Shown: positions 38,044-46,500 of the stretch, piece after piece | Numbering within the stretch: the stretch's first letter is position 1 | Layout of the letters: each line of letters opens with the position of its first letter | DNA from: Bifidobacterium dentium JCM 1195 = DSM 20436 | GTDB lineage: Bacteria > Actinomycetota > Actinomycetes > Actinomycetales > Bifidobacteriaceae | Assembly: GCF_001042595.1 (NCBI RefSeq) | Contig: NZ_AP012326.1 | Location: 1,116,001 to 1,180,000 of the forward strand | Length of the DNA: 64,000 nucleotides | Direction of reading: 5' to 3' | Translations under genes and position numbers: made by a program | Notes under the pieces: model-generated | The model's database searches: none | What the model saw: only the letters and a program-made list of their open reading frames with translations | Told to the model about the DNA's origin: nothing

Positions 38044-39217
38044 GCATCTGGATGATTTTTTCTCCGACAACGCACAATGGGTTGAACCTGCGCAGGAGAC
38101 CTTCACCTCGGCGTTGCCTCCGGAACCGCCGAAATCTCGTCGTGACATGCGCAGACACCGTGCGAAACGCAAACACCGTCGTATCATCACATGGATTGCG
38201 GTCATCGTAGTGGTCGCCCTGATTGCGGTCGGATCGATTTTCGGCATTCGCATGCTGAAGCATTGGAAGGCGATCAACACCGCCGATGAGCAGATTCAGG
38301 TTGAGGATTATTCAGGTCCTGGAGATCAGGACGTGAGCTTTACCGTGGAATCCGGGCAGGGTGCTTCCGAAATCGCGCAGAATCTCGTCAAGGCCGACAT
38401 CGTCAAATCCGTCGACGCGTTCACCAATGCCGTGTCCGCAGGCGATTTCACACTGTATCCGGGAACGTATTCGCTGAAGACGCATATGAAGGCTTCCGAT
38501 GTGGCGAAGATCCTTTCCGATCAGAGTCAGGCCGGTGGTTTCGTGGAGGTGAGGGCCGGCGAACGCGTGTCCGATGTGATCACCGCCGCCGCACAGGCTT
38601 CCGGCAAGGATGTTTCGGAATTCCAGAGCGTCATCGACGGTGGTGGCGATGGCATTCTGCCGAGTGAGGCGGGCGGCAAATTCGAAGGCTGGTTCGAACC
38701 GGGAACCTATGATGCCCAGAACAAATCGGCCGAAGACATCATCAAGGCCATGGTGGAGGCGCGCATAGCCAAACTCGACAAGCTTGGCGTGCCCACGGGA
38801 AGCGACCGTGAGCGCATCCTGATCATCGCGTCCATCGCCGAATCCGAGGTCGGCAGCGAGCAATACTACGGGAAGGTCGCACGGGTGATTCTCAACCGCA
38901 TCGATGCGGGCATGCCCTTGGGCATGGATACCACCGTCGCCTATGGTCTGGGTATTTCCGCCAGCCAGCTGACGGACGACCAGCTGAACGATTCCAGTAA
39001 TCCGTACAACACACGAATCAACAAGGGACTGCCGCCGACTCCGATCAGCAATCCGGGAGACGGTGCCATCACCGCGGCCATGGACCCACCGGAAGGTAAA
39101 TGGCTGTATTTCGTGACCACCAATCTGAAGACCGGTGAAACGAAGTTCGTCGAAACCGAAGACGAGTTCTGGAAGATTCGCGACGAATACAAGAACAACA
39201 ACGAAAACGCCAATTAG
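38036..39217 (+). CDS. mltG: Endolytic murein transglycosylase
   Basis: MltG cuts nascent peptidoglycan glycan strands at the membrane. The 393-residue protein has a charged cytoplasmic start, an RRHRAKRKHRR cluster before a single span (IITWIAVIVVVALIAVGSIF), a LysM-like YceG N-domain, and the catalytic core ILIIASIAESEVGSEQYYGK with its Glu. It continues RVILNRIDAGMPLGMDTTVA and ends with TNLKTGETKFVETEDEF. It overlaps ruvX by 8 bp and converges on the prepilin peptidase gene with only 14 bp between stops and no visible terminator. Confidence 0.94.
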   Translation: MAEHLDDFFSDNAQWVEPAQETFTSALPPEPPKSRRDMRRHRAKRKHRRIITWIAVIVVVALIAVGSIFGIRMLKHWKAINTADEQIQVEDYSGPGDQDVSFTVESGQGASEIAQNLVKADIVKSVDAFTNAVSAGDFTLYPGTYSLKTHMKASDVAKILSDQSQAGGFVEVRAGERVSDVITAAAQASGKDVSEFQSVIDGGGDGILPSEAGGKFEGWFEPGTYDAQNKSAEDIIKAMVEARIAKLDKLGVPTGSDRERILIIASIAESEVGSEQYYGKVARVILNRIDAGMPLGMDTTVAYGLGISASQLTDDQLNDSSNPYNTRINKGLPPTPISNPGDGAITAAMDPPEGKWLYFVTTNLKTGETKFVETEDEFWKIRDEYKNNNENAN

Positions 39218-39231
39218 TCGCGGTTCAGGTG

Positions 39232-39729
39232 CTACAGCAGGGAGCAGATCGCGATACTGATCGCCCCGGCTACCACGATTGCCGGGGCGAACGGCGTTCT
39301 GCCGGCATATTGCGTATGCCTCTGCGGGTCGAAACGGGTCCAGAAGGCGATCCACAGCAGGCCGATGACGGCGATGAACAGCCACCACAGCACCATGGCG
39401 TACAGGCCGAACATGCCTACGCCCAATCCCATGACCGACGTGACGGTCACATCACCGAAGCCGAGTGCCCCCGGTCTGATCAGGGCGAGTGCGCACTGCA
39501 GGACGGCGGCGAGCACGGCGAAGAGGAGGGATTGCAGTGCGAGGAACAGCGCATTGACGGATAGCGCGTAGATGATGTTCACGATGATCTGCGCCATGCA
39601 GCCCACGGCAATCCATGCGCGGGGAACACGGCGCACGCGAACGTCCTCGACGCTGACGGCCAGTCCACAAAGCAGACTCGGCAGGCAAATCATGTACCAC
39701 ATACCGTTAAGATAGTCCACTAGTTGCAT
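39232..39729 (-). CDS. Short A24 prepilin peptidase
   Basis: The 165-residue membrane protein has about five spans. It carries the A24 aspartate motif [12 protein letters not shown] and a first acidic site in [10 protein letters not shown]. It lacks the N-terminal methylase part of PilD, as do TadV/CpaA-like peptidases that process Flp/Tad pilins. No pilus genes are nearby, so the tad locus must lie elsewhere if this is functional. The start is uncertain: ATG 39729 or ATG 39702, neither with a good ribosome site; the frame opens at 39792 inside aroC. It diverges from aroC. Confidence 0.78.
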   Translation of the reverse strand: MQLVDYLNGMWYMICLPSLLCGLAVSVEDVRVRRVPRAWIAVGCMAQIIVNIIYALSVNALFLALQSLLFAVLAAVLQCALALIRPGALGFGDVTVTSVMGLGVGMFGLYAMVLWWLFIAVIGLLWIAFWTRFDPQRHTQYAGRTPFAPAIVVAGAISIAICSLL

Positions 39730-39749
39730 TCGGTAGAAAAGGAGAGGGC

Positions 39750-40943
39750 ATGTTGCGCTGGCAGACAGCAGGCGAATCGCACGGCGAGGCACTTGTCGCC
39801 ATGATCGAAGGGCTGCCTGCGGGCATCCACATCACCACGGAGGATATCGTCGGCGCATTGGCGCGCCGTCGTCTCGGCTATGGCCGTGGTGCACGTATGA
39901 AGTTCGAACAGGACAAGGTGCGCATGCTTACCGGCGTACGTTTTGGCGAGACCATCGGCTCCCCGGTGGCCATCGAAATCGCCAATACGGAATGGCCGAA
40001 GTGGACGGAAGTGATGAGTGCGGATCCGCTTGACCACGACATTCCTCGCGAGGGACGCAATGCGCCGCTGTCCCGTCCACGCCCGGGCCATGCCGATCTG
40101 ACCGGCATGCGCAAGTACGGCTTTGATGACGCGAGACCGGTGCTGGAACGTTCCAGCGCACGTGAAACCGCTTCTCGTGTGGCTTTGGGAGAAGTGGCCA
40201 AACAGTTCCTCGAGCAGACGTTCGGTATCCGTACGGTCTCCCACGTGCTATCCATCGGCGGTGCGGGCATTACCGACCCTGCCGAGGCGGTGTTGCCCAA
40301 GCCGGAAGATCTCGAGGCTTTGGACGCCTCGCCGGTGCGTACGCTTGACAAGACGGCCGAGGAACGAATGATCGCCCGCATCGACGAGGCCAAAGACAAT
40401 GCCGATACCTTGGGCGGGGTGATTGAAGTCGTGGTGTACGGCGTTCCCGCAGGCGTCGGCACCTATGTGGAGTCCGATCGCCGCTTGGATGCGGCTCTTG
40501 CCAGCGCGGTCATGGGAATCCAGGCCATCAAGGGCGTGGAAATCGGCGATGGTTTCCTTGAGGCCATGCGGCCGGGTTCCGAAGCCCATGATGAGATGGT
40601 GGTCGGTGAAGACGGGCGCATTGCACGCCTGAGTAACCGGGCAGGCGGTATTGAAGGCGGCATGTCGAACGGTCAGCCGATCGTGGTGCGTGCCGCGATG
40701 AAGCCGATTCCGTCCATTCCGAAGGCGTTGAGGACCGTTGACGTGACCACCGGCGAAGCCGCGCAGGCCATCAACCAGCGTTCTGACAACACCGCGGTGC
40801 CGGCGGCAGCGGTCGTGGCCGAAGCGATGGTGAGGCTCACCATCGCCGCATATGTGCTGGAGAAGTTCGGCGGCGACAACGTAGCCGAAACCAGGCGTAA
40901 CGCCGAGAACTATCTGGCCTCTTGGCCGGAACACATGAGGTGA
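39750..40943 (+). CDS. aroC: Chorismate synthase
   Basis: The last shikimate-pathway step converts EPSP to chorismate with reduced FMN. The 397-residue length is typical for actinobacteria. The signatures [55 protein letters not shown] and [18 protein letters not shown] are intact. AAGGAG precedes the start. It heads aroC-aroKB-aroQ with a 6-bp gap to the next gene. Confidence 0.97.
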   Translation: MLRWQTAGESHGEALVAMIEGLPAGIHITTEDIVGALARRRLGYGRGARMKFEQDKVRMLTGVRFGETIGSPVAIEIANTEWPKWTEVMSADPLDHDIPREGRNAPLSRPRPGHADLTGMRKYGFDDARPVLERSSARETASRVALGEVAKQFLEQTFGIRTVSHVLSIGGAGITDPAEAVLPKPEDLEALDASPVRTLDKTAEERMIARIDEAKDNADTLGGVIEVVVYGVPAGVGTYVESDRRLDAALASAVMGIQAIKGVEIGDGFLEAMRPGSEAHDEMVVGEDGRIARLSNRAGGIEGGMSNGQPIVVRAAMKPIPSIPKALRTVDVTTGEAAQAINQRSDNTAVPAAAVVAEAMVRLTIAAYVLEKFGGDNVAETRRNAENYLASWPEHMR

Positions 40944-40949
40944 TGCGTC

Positions 40950-42575
40950 GTGACGATGCATAGGCCCGTTGCCGTGATCATCGGCATGATGGGGGCGGGA
41001 AAGACCCGCGTCGGCAGAGAAGTCGCGCAGATGATGAATCTGCCGTTCCTGGATGCCGACAGCGAGATCGAACATGACGCCGGCATGAGGATTCCGGAAT
41101 ATTTCGAACGCTATGGCGAACCGGCGTTCCGTGATCTTGAAAGCGATGTCGTACTTGACATCCTTGAGGATTTCGACGGTATCTTCTCGCTGGGTGGGGG
41201 TGCGCCGATGACCATATCCATCCAGAAGGGGCTTACCGACTACATCGCGGACGGAGGCAAGGTCGTCTATCTGATGGCCGACCCCAAGGAAGCCATGGAG
41301 CGAGCCAATCGTGGCGGTGGCCGACCGATGCTGAACGGCGATGCCAACGAGCGTTGGAAGAAGCTGTACCGTGATCGTGATCCGGTATTCAGGCAGGTCG
41401 CGAACGTGCATGTGCGCACGCATGGTCAAACGCCGCAGGCCGCGGCGAGAAAGCTGATGGATATGATCGCTCAACGAACCGTACATGTCACCGGTGCCAC
41501 GATCGAGCCTTACGACGTGAGCATCGGCGAAGGTGCGATGAACCAGCTTGCGCAGGTATTGGGGGACAAGCCCTCCAAAGTGGCGCTTATCCACACCCAG
41601 CCGGTGCAGCGTCATTCCGACCGGGCACGCACCTTGTTGCGCCAGGGCGGATACGAAGTGTATGACATCGTGATTCCCGACGCCGAAGCCGGCAAGACCA
41701 TCGACGTGGCCAACGGCATCTGGCAGCGTCTGGGAGACGAGGGATTCACCCGTTCCGATGCAATCGTCGGTCTGGGAGGTGGTGCGGCCACCGATCTGGC
41801 CGGTTTCGTAGCCGCCACATGGATGCGTGGCATCCGCTACGTGAACTGTCCGACATCCTTGCTGGCCATGGTGGATGCCTCCACTGGCGGCAAGACGGGT
41901 ATCAACACGCCACAGGGCAAGAATCTGGTCGGTTCGTTCTACACGCCGGCCGGCGTGCTCGCCGATATGAAAACGCTTGTCTCCCTGCCCAATGACATCT
42001 TCATCGAAGGTCTGGGCGAGGTTGCGAAGTCCGGTTTCATCAAGGACCCTGAGATTCTGAGGATTCTCGAAGATCATGCCGATGAGCTGCGTTCCTTTGA
42101 CGGCGCTACCTTCCTTGATTCCAATTTGAAGGAAGTCGTCGCCGAGCTGATCGAACGCACCGTGACCGTGAAGGCCTATCATGTATCCGCCGACCTCAAG
42201 GAGGCGGGATTGCGTGAATTCCTGAATTACGGACACACGCTCGGCCATGCCATCGAGAAGCTCGAACATTTCCGCTGGAGGCACGGCAACGCCGTCGCAA
42301 TCGGTTGCATCTATGCCGCCGAACTGTCACATCTGCTGGGCTACATCGATCGGGATCTGGTGGACTATCATCGTTCACTGCTTGGCTCGCTGGGCCTGCC
42401 GACCTCGTGGAACAACGGAACGTGGGATGATGTGCTCGCCCTCATGCACCGTGATAAGAAGGCCCGCGGCAACAAGCTGCGTTTCGTGGTTCTCGACGGC
42501 ATCGGCCATCCGATTCATCTTGAGGATCCGCCGGCGGATGCCGTCGAAGAGGCATTCCGCCGCATTCAGCACTGA
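40950..42575 (+). CDS. aroKB: Fused shikimate kinase / 3-dehydroquinate synthase
   Basis: One 541-residue polypeptide joins two pathway enzymes. Residues 1-170 are AroK with P-loop [19 protein letters not shown] and FSLGGGAP. From about residue 175 comes Aro[55 protein letters not shown] and the metal-site [20 protein letters not shown]. The GTG at 40950 has GAGGTGAT before it; ATG 40956 is an alternative. This fusion is a recognisable bifidobacterial feature. The steps joined (2 and 5) are not consecutive, so it is a co-expression device and not a channel. Confidence 0.96.
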   Translation: MTMHRPVAVIIGMMGAGKTRVGREVAQMMNLPFLDADSEIEHDAGMRIPEYFERYGEPAFRDLESDVVLDILEDFDGIFSLGGGAPMTISIQKGLTDYIADGGKVVYLMADPKEAMERANRGGGRPMLNGDANERWKKLYRDRDPVFRQVANVHVRTHGQTPQAAARKLMDMIAQRTVHVTGATIEPYDVSIGEGAMNQLAQVLGDKPSKVALIHTQPVQRHSDRARTLLRQGGYEVYDIVIPDAEAGKTIDVANGIWQRLGDEGFTRSDAIVGLGGGAATDLAGFVAATWMRGIRYVNCPTSLLAMVDASTGGKTGINTPQGKNLVGSFYTPAGVLADMKTLVSLPNDIFIEGLGEVAKSGFIKDPEILRILEDHADELRSFDGATFLDSNLKEVVAELIERTVTVKAYHVSADLKEAGLREFLNYGHTLGHAIEKLEHFRWRHGNAVAIGCIYAAELSHLLGYIDRDLVDYHRSLLGSLGLPTSWNNGTWDDVLALMHRDKKARGNKLRFVVLDGIGHPIHLEDPPADAVEEAFRRIQH

Positions 42576-42620
42576 CATGGCCGGCGGAAAGCGGCAGACA
42601 AGAATCGTAAGGAAGTGATC

Positions 42621-43070
42621 ATGACCAAAGTAGTGGTTGTCAACGGACCGAACCTCGGTCGCCTCGGTGTACGCCAGCCAGACGTGTATGGCAGGCAGGA
42701 TCTTGAGACTCTGCGCACACTGTGCACCGAATGGGGCAAGGAATTCGGTCTTGACGTGGAAGTGCGCCAGAGCGATGACGAGGCCGAGATGATCGGTTGG
42801 ATGCATCAGGCGGTTGACGAGAAAACGCCGATCGTCATGAACCCGGCCGCCTTCACGCACTACTCCTACGGCTTGTCCGACGCCGCCCATATGGTGATTG
42901 ATGAAGGCCTGCCACTGATGGAAGTGCACATCTCCAACCCGTCCGCACGAGACGAGTTCCGTAAGCGCTCCGTGATTTCGCCGGTCGCCACCGGTACCAT
43001 CACCGGTATGGGATTCTACGGTTACAAGCTTGCCCTCGACGCCGTGGCCCATCTGCTTGAAGACAGGTAG
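42621..43070 (+). CDS. aroQ: Type II 3-dehydroquinate dehydratase
   Basis: This enzyme removes water from 3-dehydroquinate. The 149-residue protein has NGPNLGRLGVRQPDVYG (with the catalytic Tyr), MNPAAFTHYSYGLSDA and MEVHISNPSARDEFRKRSVI (catalytic His in VHISN), all type II features. The ATG at 42621 follows AAGGAAG. The common motif NGPNLNxLGxR reads GRLGVR here, a small change. It closes the aro operon and a terminator follows. Confidence 0.95.
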   Translation: MTKVVVVNGPNLGRLGVRQPDVYGRQDLETLRTLCTEWGKEFGLDVEVRQSDDEAEMIGWMHQAVDEKTPIVMNPAAFTHYSYGLSDAAHMVIDEGLPLMEVHISNPSARDEFRKRSVISPVATGTITGMGFYGYKLALDAVAHLLEDR

Positions 43071-43097
43071 AATCGCCTGGTTGCACATGATGTCGCA

Positions 43098-43130
43098 GTC
43101 GGATGCCGGAGGAAACGGCATCCGACTTTC
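43098..43130 (+). terminator. Terminator of the aro operon
   Basis: GTCGGATGCCG (43098-43108) pairs perfectly with CGGCATCCGAC (43116-43126), followed by TTTCATT. Confidence 0.8.
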
Positions 43131-43357
43131 ATTATGCCGTCACGGCTTTCCGAAGTTCCGATACGTCTCGGACAATGAGTACGAAACCGGATGGCAGAAT
43201 GTCGAGAATTGCGTCAGTTCATGAAAAATAATCGTGTTTGCAGCAATACGGCAAGAATATATTGCCATGATTGCATACACGAGGGGAAGTGCTTGTGACG
43301 GATTGCATACGGGCGATTCGAAGTTTGGCTTACGGCACAAGGGGTCACGCTGTTTCA

Positions 43358-43385
43358 TTGCCTTACGCAGCTTTTCCGGTACTAT
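43358..43385 (+). promoter_or_regulatory. Predicted promoter of the amylopullulanase gene
   Basis: TTGCCT (43358-43363) and TACTAT (43380-43385) are 16 bp apart, giving a leader of about 150 nt. The rest of 43131-43357 holds no gene but has a direct repeat GATTGCATAC at 43269 and 43301. Confidence 0.5.
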
Positions 43386-43400
43386 AAAGCGCAACTTAAG

Positions 43401-43416
43401 GTGCAAACGTATGCAC
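43401..43416. promoter_or_regulatory. LacI/GalR-type operator upstream of the amylopullulanase gene
   Basis: GTGCAAACGTATGCAC is a 16-bp palindrome with a single mismatch and a central CG. It fits the GTGnAAnCGnTTnCAC operator style of LacI/GalR repressors except at one half-site base. It begins 16 bp after the predicted -10, so a bound repressor would block transcription start or clearance. Sugar-responsive LacI regulators of maltose or starch genes are the obvious candidates. Confidence 0.6.
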
Positions 43417-43540
43417 ATTCATCGCAGAGTGTGTCTTGGGTTGCTCGCTACCGGCGAGTGCAAATGACGCATACGTTGTCAGACGATGGGGTTCTGTTGA
43501 GGAACTCGTTCGCTGATCTCGATGATGAGAACGGAGAGTT

Positions 43541-46500
43541 ATGGCCGTCCAGAATCGACCGATTGGCCGGGTGGTGGCGATTGGCGTCGCCGTGGCCATG
43601 TCGTGTGCCGCGCTTGTGGTGCCGACAATGGCCCAGGCCCAGTCTGAAGCGCGGACGAGCGCGAAGAAGGATGTGCAGGTCATCGCCTTCCAGCAAAGCT
43701 GGAACACGATTGCCAAGGAATGCACCGACACCTATGGACCTGAAGGCGTGGCATATGTGGAAGTGTCGCCGCCGCAGGAATCCATTCAAGGCACACAGTG
43801 GTGGACGAGTTACCAGCCGGTGAGCTACAGACTTGATTCCAAACTCGGCACCGAGGCCGAATTCAAGAACATGATCAAGCAGTGCAACGCCGCCGGCGTA
43901 GACATCATCGCCGATGTCGTAATCAATCAGACCACCGGTTCCGACGTCGCAGCCGGAGAACAGAAGGGCGTGGCCGGCAGTGATTACAACGGCTCCACCG
44001 GATCCTATCCGGGCTTCGCCACCAAGCGGTATCCGGACGGCATCACCGCCTCCGACTTCCATAGCTGCACCAAGAACATTTCCGACTACGGCAACCAGTG
44101 GGAAGTTCAGGAATGCCGCCTGAGCTCCATGTGGGATTTCGACTCCGAAAGCGAGAAGGTGCAGGACATCCAGTCCGATTACCTGGTATCGCTGTGGAAT
44201 GCCGGCGTGCGCGCGTTCCGGATGGATGCCGTCAAGCACATCAATACCAGCAGCATGAAGGCGATCAAGGAGAAGTTCGCGCAGAAGATCGGCAAGAATG
44301 CGGATGACATCTATTGGATTCAGGAAGTCATCGGCAACTCCTCAGAAGCCGCGGGCATTCAGCCAAGCAATTATGTGCAGAACGGCACCGTAACCGAATT
44401 CGGCTTCAAGTCCGAGATGAATCAGGCTTTCAAAGACAAGATCGCCAATCTCAAAGGACTGGATGAACGGCTGAGCAAGGATCTTTCCTCCGAAGACGCC
44501 AACGTGTTCGTCACCAACTGGGACACCGCACGCAACGAAGGCGCACTGACCTATAAGGACGGTGCCAAGTACCAGCTGGCCAACGCCTTCATGCTGGCCT
44601 ACGATTACGGCACCCCACGTCTGATCTCCGATTACAAGTGGAGTAACGGCGACGACGGTGCGCCCGGAGCGACCGCAACCTCCGTACCGGACGTGGACAT
44701 GGACAAGGTCTGCTCCACCAATGATTCCGACTGGAACTGCGAGCAACGCTGGACCTCCACCCGCGGCATGATCGCCCTGCGCAACTACGTCAACGGCACC
44801 GAAGTGACCGACTGGCAGGACGACGGTGGGGACAACATCGCCTTCTCCCGTGGCAACAAGGGCTTCATCGCCATCAACAACGGCAAGAACGACAAGGACG
44901 CGTCATACGCGACATCCCTCGCGGACGGCGAATACTGCAACGTGTACGCCACCATGGATTGCTCCAAGACCGTGACCGTCAAGGGCGGCAAGGTGGAGGC
45001 TACCGTACCGGCGCATTCCGCCATTGCGTTGTATGCCGGATCCACCAAGGACTCGCACCCGGCCTCCTCCGCGACCACCGATCCGTCCGATCCCGACGTG
45101 AGCCAGGAGGAAGATGACGCACTGCCCGATGACAGGAGCGTCACCATCTACTACAAGCCCGCCGACTCCAGCTGGAAGACCCCGAAGGTCCACTACGGTC
45201 TCGGCGACGAATGGAACCAACCGGACGCCGATATGATCCTTGATGCGCAAGGCTATTACACCGCCACCATCAGCACCAAAGGCAAGAAGATCGACTTCGT
45301 GTTCCACGACGCGGATACCGACCAGTGGGAGAACCCGAAGGGCGGAGGCAATTACTCCGCCAACGCGGGCATCACCTATGTGGGCGTGGCCGACCAGACC
45401 TCGACCGTGGGCAACCCCGAATCCATCGGCGGGCAGACACGTCTCGTCGTGCACTACAAGCCCTCCGGAGACTCGGACAATCGCGGCGTGTACGTGTGGG
45501 GCACCGATGCGAACGGTGCCGGCATGAGCGCCGAACACCACGCATTCACCGGCACCGATTGCTGGGGCAAGGTCGCCGTGCTCACCTTCGACGGCAAGTA
45601 TGACAAGTTCGGCTTCATCATCACCACCAGCGAGTGGAACAAGTATGGTGCCGACCGCAGTGCCACGGTAAACGCCGATGGCACCGCCGAGGTGTGGATC
45701 GATGGCACCAAGTACCAGGATCAGGGCGAATCAACCACCATCGAGACCCTGGATTCGGCACCATCGGACTATGCGTGCAAGGCCAACGCCGTCACGGTAA
45801 AGGTCCACTACAACCGCGACGACGGCCTGTACTACAACGCCGAAGACACCAGCGTCACCGTTCCGCAGTGGGACATCTGGACCTGGGCCTCCAATTGGAA
45901 CGGCGGGGCCGCCACCTTCGCCTCTCATGACGATTGGGGAGAGGTAGCGGAATATTCCTTCACCAACTACACCTACTACAACAACGACGGCGTTTCCGAT
46001 ATCGGCATGCTACGCCGTTACGGCAAGGACGCGTGGAAGGCCAAGGATCCGGATGATTCCGATCATAAGATCCCCTCCGACGCACTCGTGTTCGATGCCG
46101 ACGGCAATGCCTCCGCCGAGGTGTGGCTGATGAGTGGCGACGCTACGGTGTACTCCTCACGCCCATCCCTTGGGGCTTCCGTGAAGTCCGCCGAGATTTC
46201 CGACACTAACCAGTTGTCCGCCAAACTTTCCAAGAAGGTCTCCGCGGACGACTTGGACGGCAAGATCTCCGTCACGGACGCCGGCGGCAAGAGCGTCAAG
46301 ATCAAGAACGTCAAAACCGACGGCAACAAGGTGATCGTCACCACCGACAAGGATCTTGACGTTCGTGGCAGGTACACGGTCGAAGTCAAGGACTTCGGTT
46401 CTCAGGACGCCATCGCCGGCGCGGTGGTCCGTACGGATGCCTTCGACAAGAAGTACGCCTACAGCGGCGATGACCTGGGCGCGACGTTCCAGAAGAACCA

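Noticed and set aside
40248..42284. 678-codon open frame antisense to aroC/aroKB
   Set aside because: It is a shadow of two well-identified enzymes; the His/Arg-rich product resembles no family.
43238..43467. Short gene between aroQ and apuB
   Set aside because: The frame overlaps the promoter, the operator and the leader, with no family resemblance.
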